The notes under the pieces were generated by a model. It saw nothing but the letters and a program-made list of their open reading frames with translations. It did not search any database and was not told the origin of the DNA. From NCBI GenBank assembly GCA_014695295.1, contig JACJNY010000069.1:49745-113744 (forward strand): DNA of 64,000 bases, in the 5' to 3' direction. Origin of the DNA: Microcoleus sp. FACHB-61. GTDB lineage: Bacteria; Cyanobacteriota; Cyanobacteriia; Cyanobacteriales; Microcoleaceae. Below are positions 48,151 to 58,900 of the stretch, in pieces (positions within the stretch are counted from its first letter, which is position 1; each line of letters starts with the position of its first letter). Position numbers and translations under genes: made by a program.

Positions 48151-48330
48151 CTTGCGCCCGATCGCACTTAACCAACTAAAATTAAATTCCCCACCCATCT
48201 CAAACCCGCGCTTCAACAGAATTATCCATCTCCCTCTTTTCTTCCAGGACGCCCTCAGCGGTTCACTCCTCCAGAAACAACGGTAAACGATATAATTCAA
48301 TTGAAACCGGGGAATGTGCGATCGCCCTGA

Positions 48331-48540
48331 TAGCCCGCCAGGGAATGAATTCCCTGTCGAGAGAGCTAAAGTCAGTTTTAACTGACTGCTAATATCAAGT
48401 ACAATCTATGTACAACCAACAGCAAATCTCAGAGATTATATTCCCTGAAAACTCACCTAAATCAACCATTCTCAAACACATTCTACAGTCCTCTTCAGAG
48501 GACTTTAGCTATGAGGCAGGGAATGAATTCCCTGCCGGAC
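48331..48540. mobile_element. MITE-like inverted-repeat element
   Basis: About 210 bp whose outer ~50 bp are imperfect inverted repeats. Each arm holds CAGGGAAT(G)AATTCCCTG, then AGCTAAAGTC and an AGTTTTAACT or CTCTTCAGAG hairpin. The right end lies 48 bp before the SUI1-like gene start. The 72-codon frame inside is not coding. Confidence 0.65.
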
Positions 48541-48588
48541 TGCCGGGCCCATCCGCTACCAGGCATAACTCCCAAGTACCAAACTACT

Positions 48589-48957
48589 ATGAGTACATCA
48601 AAACCCAAAAATTCCAATTCCAATAACCAATCAGGAAAACGAATTGTTTACTCGGAATTTGGCAACGTTGACAACTCCGCCGCCCTCCAACGAGGAATAC
48701 AAGAAGTCCCCCCAAATCAACAAAACCTCAAAATCGAAGCATCCCGAAAAGGACGCGGCGGCAAAACAGTTACAATCATCAGCGGCTTTCAGGAAAAACC
48801 CGAAACATTAGCAACTCTAGCCAAACAGCTAAAAGCTCAATGCGGTACTGGCGGCACAGTCAAAGATAATGAAATCGAAATTCAAGGCGATCACAAGCAA
48901 AAGCTGCTAGAAATTATCACAAAATTGGGCTACAAAGCTAAAATTAGTGGAGGGTAA
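48589..48957 (+). CDS. SUI1/eIF1-family translation factor-like protein
   Basis: A 122-residue protein. The conserved SUI1 core is KGRGGKTVTIISGF followed by LAKQLKAQCGTGGTVKDNEI, EIQGDHKQKLLEIITKLGYK, matching bacterial YciH. A basic, Asn/Ser-rich N-terminus (about 45 residues) precedes it. It is thought to act in start-codon selection, though the role in bacteria is limited. I prefer the ATG at 48589; the longer frame starts inside the MITE-like element. Confidence 0.9.
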   Translation: MSTSKPKNSNSNNQSGKRIVYSEFGNVDNSAALQRGIQEVPPNQQNLKIEASRKGRGGKTVTIISGFQEKPETLATLAKQLKAQCGTGGTVKDNEIEIQGDHKQKLLEIITKLGYKAKISGG

Positions 48958-49109
48958 ATTAGTCAATAGTCATCAGCGTATGGCCGGGGCAGGTTTATGA
49001 TATACTTAGTTTTAAACATAGATGGTTGGTAAAACCTGCCCCTACATCGCGCAACTTATACGCTCGCGAATCAACCAGAAATGATATTACCAATTACCGC
49101 CAATTTTTA

Positions 49110-49703
49110 ATGTACACTCGACCTTTAGCTCGTTTAATCGAACAATTGCAGCGCTTGCCAGGAGTTGGCCCAAAAACAGCCCAGCGTTTAGCTTTACATA
49201 TTTTGAAGCGACCGGAAGAAGAAGTGCAAGCCCTAGCTAAATCTTTGATTGATGCCAAACAGCAAGTAGGTTTTTGCCAAGTATGCTTTCACTTATCTGC
49301 TGACCCTGTTTGCGAAATTTGCCGCAATACCAACCGCGACAGTCATACCATTTGTGTAGTGTCAGAATCCCGCGACGTAATCGCTTTAGAAAAAACGCGG
49401 GAATATATGGGCAAATATCATGTTGTTGGCGGCGTTATCTCGCCGATGGATGGAATTGGCCCGGAACAATTGAACATTCAACCATTAGTCCGGCGCGTTA
49501 GCCAGCAAAAGGTTAAGGAAGTAATTATTGCTATTAGTCCCAGCGTGGAAGGCGAAACTACTACTCTTTATATCGGTCACTTATTAAAACCTTTTACCCT
49601 AGTGACGCGCATAGCTTTTGGTTTGCCGATGGGGGGAGATTTGGAATATGCCGATGAAGTTACATTGGCTCGCGCTTTGGAAGGAAGGAGAGAGTTGGAT
49701 TAG
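49110..49703 (+). CDS. recR: recombination mediator RecR
   Basis: A 197-residue protein of the RecFOR gap-repair pathway. Helix-hairpin-helix [20 protein letters not shown] (about 12-31), zinc finger [16 protein letters not shown] (about 57-72), then the Toprim domain with [15 protein letters not shown] and [14 protein letters not shown]. The usual start [12 protein letters not shown] (49110) is chosen; a longer frame from 49026 would read through an upstream dispersed GGTTGGTAAAACCTGCCCC repeat. Confidence 0.95.
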   Translation: MYTRPLARLIEQLQRLPGVGPKTAQRLALHILKRPEEEVQALAKSLIDAKQQVGFCQVCFHLSADPVCEICRNTNRDSHTICVVSESRDVIALEKTREYMGKYHVVGGVISPMDGIGPEQLNIQPLVRRVSQQKVKEVIIAISPSVEGETTTLYIGHLLKPFTLVTRIAFGLPMGGDLEYADEVTLARALEGRRELD

Positions 49704-50025
49704 TTGAAAACGGGTGATGGCTGATTTAAAAATAAGAGAAACGAACCGCGAAGACGCCAAGGGTACGAAGGAAGAGAAGAGAGGAGGAAGAGTTCACAAT
49801 TGATGCGACGATAGTTATATCCTAAGCTTCTGCGATTGCTTCGTGGAGGCTCGCAATGACTAATTTGTAAGATATGAAACCCGCGTCGGCGGGTTTTGTC
49901 TGTGTAGCGACAGGTTTCAACCTGTCGGGTATTTGGTATTTGGTATTTGCTCTTGACTTTCGTTGTTCCCTGTCGTCACTGCCGCGAAAGGGTAAACTGG
50001 ACAAAGTTACCGAGAGTAAAAAATC
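49704..50025. other. intergenic region with palindromic repeats
   Basis: Holds a purine-rich block AACCGCGAAGACGCCAAGGG, a hairpin AACCCGC-GTCG-GCGGGTTTTG (49877-49898, possible recR terminator) and an inverted repeat GACAGGTTTCAACCTGTC (49909-49926). No gene is supported. Confidence 0.55.
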
Positions 50026-52134
50026 ATGACCCAATTCGATCGACCTTTCACCTACCCCACAACCCGCAAAATCGACCAAACAGACGACTACCACGGCGTC
50101 AAAGTATCCGACCCCTACAGGTGGCTGGAAAATCCCGACTCAGAGGAAACCCAAGCTTGGGTGGAAGCCCAAAACGCAGTCACTTTTGCCTACCTCAACG
50201 AAATTCCGGCGCGGGAAAAAATCAAACAGCGCCTGACTCAACTTTGGGATTACGAGAAATACGGCATACCTTTCAAAGAAGGATCTCGCTATTTCTACTA
50301 CAAGAATGACGGCCTGCAAAATCAATCCGTACTCTACACGTTAACATCCCTCGACGGCGAAGCAAAAGTATTAATTGACCCCAACACACTCTCAGAAGAC
50401 GGAACTGTTGCTTTGGGGGGAATAGCTATCAGCGAAGACGGCAAATATATGGCCTACGGCTTGTCAAATTCCGGTTCCGACTGGCAGGAATGGAAAGTCC
50501 GTGAGGTGGCAAACGGCGAAGATTTATCAGACCATTTAAAGTGGATTAAATTCTCAGGAGCATCCTGGACTCACGACGGCAAAGGCTTTTTTTATAGTCG
50601 CTACGACGAACCCAACGAAAAAAGCAAGCACGAAGAAGTTAACTATTACCAAAAACTGTTTTACCACCAAATCGGCACGCCCCAATCTGAAGACGTATTA
50701 ATCTACGAGCGACCAGACCAAAAAGAGTGGGGATTTAGCGGCGGCGTCACCGAAGATGGCAAATACTTGATTATCTCTGTTTGGCAGGGAACGGAAACCA
50801 AAAACTTGATTTTCTACAAGGATTTAACTGCACCGGAATCAACCGTTGTAGAACTGATTAGCGAATTCGAGGCTGAGTACAGTTTCATCGACAATGAGGG
50901 CTCTCTTTTCTGGTTTCAAACAAACTTGAATGCACCGTTGGGCCGCGTAATTGCGATCGACACTAACAACCCACCTCCCTCATGCCTCGCTGGTGACGAA
51001 ACCCCCTCGTCGCCCAGGGAGGGGGAGTTTACAGAAATTATCCCCGAAGCAGCAGAAACCCTCGAAGGCATAGGCCTCCTGAACAATCAATTTGTCGCTT
51101 CCTACTTGAAAGACGCCTACACCCAGATTAAAATTTTCAACTTAGACGGCTCTTTCGTGCGAGAAGTTGCCTTGCCCGGAATCGGTTCGGCGGGAGGATT
51201 CAGCGGCAAGCGGCACGACACCGAAACTTTTTATGCTTACACCAGTTTCACTGCACCTAACATCATCTACCGCTACAATATGGTGACAGATGAAAGTACG
51301 ATTTATCGCCAACCCAAGGTCGAGTTCAATCCCGAAGATTACGAGACAAAACAAGTATTTTACCCTAGCAAAGACGGTACGCAAGTACCCATGTTTATCA
51401 CGCACAAGAAAGGCTTACAGTTGGATGGCAATAACCCCACCTACCTTTACGGCTACGGTGGTTTTGGCATCTCGCTAACTCCGAGTTTTTCTGTTAGCAG
51501 AATAGTGTGGTTAGAGATGGGCGGAGTTTACGCAACAGCCTGTTTGCGGGGAGGCGGCGAGTACGGCGAATCATGGCACGAAGCAGGCAAAAAGTTGAAC
51601 AAGCAAAACGTGTTTGATGACTTTATCAGCGCCGCTGAATGCTTGATCGAAAACAAGTACACCAAACCTGCAAAATTGGCGATCGCAGGCGGCAGCAACG
51701 GCGGTTTATTAGTGGGAGCTTGCATGACTCAGCGCCCGGAATTGTTCGGTGCAGCACTGCCGGCAGTCGGCGTCATGGATATGTTGCGGTTCCACAAATT
51801 TACCATTGGTTGGGCTTGGACTTCTGAATACGGTTCGCCGGAAAATCCCGAAGAATTTTCCACAATTCACGGCTATTCTCCCCTGCACAATCTCAAACCG
51901 GGAACGGCTTATCCAGCTACAATGATTACAACTGCCGATCACGACGATCGCGTGGTTCCGGCCCACAGTTTCAAGTTTGCTTCTGCTTTGCAAGAAATGC
52001 ACGGCGGAGAAAAACCGGTGTTAATCCGGATTGAAACCAAAGCGGGACACGGTGCCGGCAAACCCACTGCGAAAGTCATTGAAGAATTGGCAGATGAATG
52101 GGCTTTCTTAGTGCGGGAACTCGATATTAACTAA
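50026..52134 (+). CDS. prolyl oligopeptidase (S9A family)
   Basis: A 702-residue serine peptidase that cleaves small proline-containing peptides after Pro. N-terminal beta-propeller (about 75-420) and alpha/beta-hydrolase domain. Catalytic triad: Ser557 in GGSNGG, Asp640 in TADHDDRV, His675 in AGHGAG. YPTTRKIDQTDDYHGVKVSD is the typical start. Residues about 315-335 (PPPSCLAGDETPSSPREGEF) are encoded by an in-frame GC-rich hairpin repeat that looks like an insertion in a propeller loop. A strong terminator follows the gene. No signal peptide, so cytosolic. Confidence 0.95.
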   Translation: MTQFDRPFTYPTTRKIDQTDDYHGVKVSDPYRWLENPDSEETQAWVEAQNAVTFAYLNEIPAREKIKQRLTQLWDYEKYGIPFKEGSRYFYYKNDGLQNQSVLYTLTSLDGEAKVLIDPNTLSEDGTVALGGIAISEDGKYMAYGLSNSGSDWQEWKVREVANGEDLSDHLKWIKFSGASWTHDGKGFFYSRYDEPNEKSKHEEVNYYQKLFYHQIGTPQSEDVLIYERPDQKEWGFSGGVTEDGKYLIISVWQGTETKNLIFYKDLTAPESTVVELISEFEAEYSFIDNEGSLFWFQTNLNAPLGRVIAIDTNNPPPSCLAGDETPSSPREGEFTEIIPEAAETLEGIGLLNNQFVASYLKDAYTQIKIFNLDGSFVREVALPGIGSAGGFSGKRHDTETFYAYTSFTAPNIIYRYNMVTDESTIYRQPKVEFNPEDYETKQVFYPSKDGTQVPMFITHKKGLQLDGNNPTYLYGYGGFGISLTPSFSVSRIVWLEMGGVYATACLRGGGEYGESWHEAGKKLNKQNVFDDFISAAECLIENKYTKPAKLAIAGGSNGGLLVGACMTQRPELFGAALPAVGVMDMLRFHKFTIGWAWTSEYGSPENPEEFSTIHGYSPLHNLKPGTAYPATMITTADHDDRVVPAHSFKFASALQEMHGGEKPVLIRIETKAGHGAGKPTAKVIEELADEWAFLVRELDIN

Positions 52135-52950
52135 CGTTGAAAAAGCGCGGAATTGGGGGTGGCGCAGTCCGAGAAAGTGCGATCGCGCCACCCTCAATTT
52201 TTCCGCTTATCCCGTAGGAGGCGCACTGCATAAAGCACCTATCCCGTAGCACCTAACCCTAGGGTTTGAAAGAATTTTTTGCGCAATCGGGCGTTCAATT
52301 CTCAAATTCTGCGATCGCTTCACAGCCTTTCGCTGCGGATACCCGAAAATTAAAATCATAGATTAGTGCAACTTGTCAACTCCTAGCTCGTGTTAACTTT
52401 CCTTAGGTTGTGTAGACTTTTGTATATTTTATTGGTCAGTTTGAGATTTTTTTGATATAACTTCACGATAAGTAAATTTGGCTGCGATGTCAATGGCCAA
52501 CAGTAGTAAATCGAATCTAAAATTAAAATGTTTCCAATTCTCGGAAACCAATTTTTTAAGTTGAGTTACAGTGAAGATTTAACAAAAAATCCTACCTACA
52601 ATTGTACTGAAAACCCTCGCGTTACCGGAATCACTGCCTTTTTTTCAGCAAGGCGTAAGTAATTGGCGATCGCAATCTCCAAGTTCTGGCATAGCCCATT
52701 CTCAAACAACAAGGCTTGACTGGCGCAGTCAAAGCCCGAAAACCCTTGCATAGGAGTTGCGGTGATTTGTAGCCCTAGCGACCCGCGATCGCCTGCAGCA
52801 GTCCTCGTCCAATTCTTTCCTAAAAGCTCAAAAAAAGGCGTAAGTAATAAATTATTCTCATAAAAATAATTTATTGAAAATTTATATTTTGGTGTTTATG
52901 GAATTCTCTCAAGGTGGGTAAGTTAAAACAAATAACTAAATCAGGGCCTA
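52135..52950. other. long intergenic region before the giant protein
   Basis: About 815 bp. After the terminator come a CCCGTAGGAGGCGCACTGCA-type repeat and AT-rich DNA with no convincing frame. An unusually long upstream region could hold regulation for the giant gene; I see no recognisable operator. Confidence 0.4.
52151..52204 (+). terminator. intrinsic terminator of the oligopeptidase gene
   Basis: Hairpin AATTGGGGGTGGCGC / GCGCCACCCTCAATT with an 18-base loop followed by TTTTTCC. Confidence 0.75.
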
Positions 52951-55900
52951 ATGAAAATGATCTCCCATCTGCCGATTTTTTCAGCCGTAAAAATACCTAA
53001 ATCTAGGAATATTGCCACTAAAAAAAACTTTTTTTTAAATCAAGCAAGCTCTACAGCAGAGTCTGAAGCGAAAAAATCTCTAGTGATTGTTGACTCCCGA
53101 GTAGAAAACTACCAGCAATTGATCGGTGGTATTAAAGCAGGAACGGAAGTATTTGTACTCAATCCAACCAGGGAGGCGATCGAGCAAATCACCGAAATTC
53201 TGGGTCAGCGCAGCATCACCAGCCTGCACATAGTTTCTCACGGCCGAGAAGCAGCAGTAGAAATCGGCTCAACAGAACTTAATATTGATAATCTAGAAAC
53301 CTACAGCAACCAATTGCAGCAGTGGGGAAAAGCCCTTAACGAATCCGGCAGCATTCTGCTTTACGGCTGTAACATAGCCGCCGGCGAATCCGGCATTAAA
53401 TTCATACAAAAACTCAGCGAATTAAGCGGGGCAAATATTGCCGCTTCCAATAACCTAACAGGGAGTGCAGCACTAGGTGGCGACTGGGAATTACAAATTA
53501 CTACAGGACAAATAAATACCGAAATAGCCTTTGAAAAAGAAGTCCTAGAAGGCTACACATCAGTCCTGGCTACCTTAGCGGCTGAAGAATTTAAAAATCC
53601 AACAGCGATCGGGCCTTGGATATATGGAGTTGGCAACGCCAATACACCTAGCCCCGGCTTAACCGCAGGTGCCGCCAATCCCAACGGCGTTATTCCCGCT
53701 TTAGGGACTGGCGATACACCCGGATTTGGTACTTTGAGATTAACATCAAATCAATTTAACCAAGCAGCTTTTGTAATCTACAACAACCCCATCTCTGCCA
53801 CTGAGGGTCTGAGAGTTACCTTTGATTTCTTTGCCTATAACAGAGGTACTGTCCCTTCTCCTGGGGATCAATCCCTCCTTGGTGCCGATGGCATTAGTTT
53901 TTTCCTCATTGACGGAACAGCTACGCCAACAGAAGCGGGAGGCTACGGTGGCTCTCTCGGCTATGCTCAAAATACTAATTCAAATTCACCCGGTATTGTA
54001 GGAGGTTATTTAGGTGTCGGATTAGACGAGTTTGGCAATTATTCTAGCGTTGTTGCTGGAAAACAGGGTGGCATCTCGAACAATCCAACTGATAGGCGAC
54101 CTGATGCAGTAGGACTTAGAGGCAGGGCAAGCACAACCGCAACCGAAAATTATAAATTTTTAGGTTCTAGTCTTTTAACTAACAGTTTGACTGGCGTTTC
54201 CATTGGGATAGACAATAAAGATACAGCCATTCGGGATGGGGCTAAAAGAACCGTCCAAATTACTTTATTCCCGACGACGAATTCACCAACATCTCCTAAC
54301 CGTCTGACAGTGGCCTTCGACTTGAACAGCAACGGCACATTTGATGCGGGTGAAACACTGCTCGACATACCAAATTTGGCAAGCGTAAACGGAACAGTGC
54401 CACCTACTTTTAAATTTGGCTTTGCTGCTTCGACAGGGGGAAACACAAACATTCACGAAGTTAACAATGTCATCGTCGAAAGTATAAATCCACCTACACT
54501 CGTAGCCGACGTTTCCATTGTTAAAAAAGGCCCGCTCTATGCCATACCCAACAGCACCATTACCTATACGATTACCTCCACTAATAACGGGCCAAACAAC
54601 GCCGAAAGCGTCCTGATTCAAGATCCGCTCCCAGAGGGCTTAACTTTCGTCAGCACTGACAACGGCGGTACTTTCAATCCCACAACGAGGACGGTCATCT
54701 GGCCGGCGATTCCGACTCTAACTAACGGTGCTAGCGAAACCCGCACCATCACCGCAAGAGTTCCGGCAACAGTCGGCGCTGCCTTAACTAACAGTGCCTA
54801 TAGCACCTCCAGCACTTTCGACGACAAGCTCGCTAACAACAATAGTTCCCAACCCATCTCTCAAGTCTCAACTACAATTGTTGATGCTCTTGCCGACCTA
54901 GTTACCACCAAAACCGGCTCCCTTACCGAAACAGTGGGTAGGACAGTCAGTTACACAATTTCCACAGTCAACAACGGCCCTAGCACAGCCGAAAACGTCA
55001 CAATTACTGATAGCATTGTTCCCGATTTAACAATAGTTAGTCAATCCAGCGGTACTTACGATCGCAATACAGGCATTGTCACCTTCGCGCCGGTGCCCAG
55101 CTTAGCCAGCGGTGTCACCGTCAACAACACAGTCAGCTTCATCGCACCTGCATCCGGCAGCGTCACCAACACCGCCAGAAGTACCTCACCTACTACGGTT
55201 GACCCCACTCCCGCCAACAACGAAGCTACATTCACCACAACTCTGACACCAACTCCAACTCCAACACCGACACCAACTCCAACACCAACTCCAACACCAA
55301 CTCCGACACCGGCACCGACACCAACTACAACTCCGACACCGGCACCGACACCAACTACAACTCCGACACCGGCACCGACACCAACTACAACTCCGACACC
55401 GGCACCGACACCAACTACAACTCCGACACCGACACCGACACCAACTACAACTCCGACACCGACACCGACACCAACTACAACTCCGACACCGACACCGACA
55501 CCAACTACAACTCCGACACCGACACCAACTACAACTCCAACACCGACACCAACTACAACTCCAACACCAACACCAACTCCAACACCGACACCAACTACAA
55601 CACCAACTCCAACACCAACTCCAACACCGACACCAACTACAACACCAACTCCAACACCGACACCAACTACAACTCCAACACCGACACCAACTACAACTCC
55701 AACACCGACACCAACTACAACTCCAACACCGACACCAACTACAACTCCAACTCCAACACCGACTACAACTCCAACTCCAACTCCAACACCGACTACAACT
55801 CCAACTCCAACACCGACTACAACTCCAACTCCAACACCGACTACAACTCCAACTCCAACACCGACTACAACTCCAACTCCAACTCCAACTCCAACCATAA

Positions 55901-58900
55901 CTGACAACCAGCCGCCATTAGCCAACAATGCCAACTCCCGCGTCGGGCCCAACAGCAGCCGGTTAGTCACGGGATTGGCAGGAAGCGACCCCGACGGGTC
56001 GATCGTCTCTTACACCATCAACAGCCTGCCCTCACCAGACCAAGCAGTCCTGTTTTTAGGAGATCCAGCCAACGGTGGTGTACCAGTGACACCAGGCCAA
56101 GTCCTGACTCCAGAACAGTTGCAGCAACTATTTTTGCAAGCCACAGGCAACTTTACAGGAGCCAATTTCACCTACAGCGCCACAGACAACAGCGGCGCCA
56201 CCAGTCCCGCTGTCGCTACTGTCGCGGCCATACTTCCAACTGACAACCAACCGCCATTAGCCAACAATTCCAACTCCCGCCTAAGCCCCAACAGCAGCCA
56301 GTTAGTCACAGGATTGGGAGGAAGCGACCCCGACGGGTCGATCGTCTCTTACACCATCAACAGCCTGCCCCCAGCAGACCAAGCAGTCCTGTATTTAGGA
56401 GATCCAGCCAACGGCGGTGTACCAGTGACACCCGGTCAAGTCCTGACTCCAGCACAGTTACAGCAACTATTTTTTCAAGCCACAGGCAACTTTACAGGAG
56501 CCAATTTCACCTACAGCGCCACAGACAACAGCGGCGCCACCAGTCCCGCTGTCGCTACTGTTGCAGCCATACTTCCAACTGACAACCAACCGCCAGTTGC
56601 CAACAATGCCAACTCCCGCGTCGGGCCCAACAGCAGCCAGTTAGTCACAGGATTGGGAGGAAGCGACCCCGACGGGTCGATCGTCTCTTACACCATCAAC
56701 AGCCTGCCCCCAGCAGACCAAGCAGTCCTGTTTTTAGGAGATCCAGCCAACGGTGGTGTACCAGTGACACCCGGTCAAGTCCTGACTCCAGCACAGTTAC
56801 AGCAACTATTTTTTCAAGCCACAGGCAACTTTACAGGAGCCAATTTCACCTACAGCGCCACAGACAACAGCGGCGCCACCAGTCCCGCTGTCGCTACTGT
56901 TGCAGCCATACTTCCAACTGACAACCAGCCGCCAGTTGCCAACAATGCCAACTCCAGCCTCCGGCCCAACAGCAGCCAGTTAGTCACAGGATTGGGAGGA
57001 AGCGACCCCGACGGGTCGATCGCCTCTTACACCATCAACACCCTGCCCTCACCAGACCAAGCAGTCCTGTTTTTAGGAGATCCAGCCAACGGTGGTGTAC
57101 CAGTGACACCCGGCCAAGTCCTGACTCCAGCACAGTTGCAGCAACTATTTTTCCAAGCCACAGGCAACTTTACAGGAGCCAATTTCACCTACAGCGCCAC
57201 AGACAACAGCGGTGCATCCAGTCCCGCTGTCGCTACTGTGGCGGCTATCTTGCCGCAGGTTGCGCCCACTCCAACAACTCCAACAACTCCAACTGACAAC
57301 CAACCGCCAGTTGCCAACAATGCCAACTCCAGCCTCGCACCCAAAAGCAGCAGGTTAGTCACGGGATTGGGAGGAAGCGACCCAGACCCTGACGGGTCGA
57401 TCGTCTCTTACACCATCAACAGCCTGCCCCCAGCAGACCAAGCAGTCCTGTATTTAGGAGATCCAGCCAACGGCGGTGTACCAGTGACACCCGGCCAAGT
57501 CCTGACTCCTCAACAGTTACAGCAACTGTTTTTCTTCACGACAGGCAACTTTACAGGAACCAATTTCACCTACACCGCTACAGACAACAGCGGTGCTATC
57601 AGTCCAGTCGCTACCGCGACTGTGGCTGGACTGATAGGGCCCACACCAACTCCAACCACAACTGACAACCAACCGCCAGTTGCCAACAATGCCAACTCCC
57701 GCGTCGGGCCCAACAGCAGCCAGTTAGTCACAGGATTGGGAGGAAGCGACCCAGACCCCGACGGGTCGATCGTCTCTTACACCATCAACAGCCTGCCCCC
57801 AGCAGACCAAGCAGTCCTGTATTTAGGAGATCCAGCCAACGGCGGTGTACCAGTGACACCAGGCCAATTCCTGACGCCAGAACAGTTGCAGCAACTATTT
57901 TTCTTCACGACAGGCAACTTTACAGGAGCCAATTTCACCTATAGCGCTACAGACAACAGCGGCGCCACCAGTCCCACTGTCGCTACTGTCGCAGCCATAC
58001 TTCCAACTGACAACCAACCGCCAGTTGCCAACAATGCGAACTCCAGCCTCGGGCCCAATAGCAGCCAGTTAGTCACGGGATTGGGAGGCAGCGACCCCGA
58101 CGGGTCGATCGTCTCTTACACCATCAACACCCTGCCCTCACCAGACCAGGCAGTCCTGTTTTTAGGAGATCCAGCCAACGGTGGCGTTGCGGTGACACCA
58201 GGTCAAGTCCTGACGCCAGAACAGTTGCAGCAACTATTTTTCTTCACCACAGGCAACTTTACAGGAGCCAATTTCACCTACAGCGCCACAGACAACAGTG
58301 GCGCCTCCAGTCCCGCGGCCGCTACTGTGGTGGCTATCTTGCGGCCAGTTGCGCCAACTCCCACACCAACGCCGCCATCCCCGATCATCTCAAATCCGAT
58401 CGGAGAACCAGATACCGAATGTTTGTGTCAGCCCATTATTGAAAAACCGGGAATTAACTTTGCGCCCCCGCAGCAACCACCCGCAGTTGGATTTGTCCGG
58501 CCTATTTCACAATTTTCAGAGGGACAAACCACCAAAGGAACCGGCGGTGATGACTTCATCGTAGACACCAAAGGCAACCAAAAAATTGTCGGTTTTGAAG
58601 GCAACGACCTGCTTTTAGGTGAAGACGGCGCGGACGAAATTTACGGCAACGAAGACAATGACACGATTTTTGCGGGCATTGACACCGATATTGTTTACGG
58701 AGACGAGGGCAACGATATTGTATTTGCAGGCAAACAGAACGACTGGATTGCCGGCGACTTAGGCTCTGACAACCTGTTTGGAGATCGAGGTGCGGATACG
58801 ATTCTCGGAGACACCGGCCAGAACAACTCCCAGAGTCCTGACGATGCTCGCGATTTGATTTTCGGAGGCGAGAGTGCAGACCTCATTAACGGCAACGAGG

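Noticed and set aside
55056..55970. 304-codon minus-strand frame rich in VGVG
   Set aside because: It is the antisense of the Thr-Pro minisatellite; its composition follows from the repeat and it has no start context.
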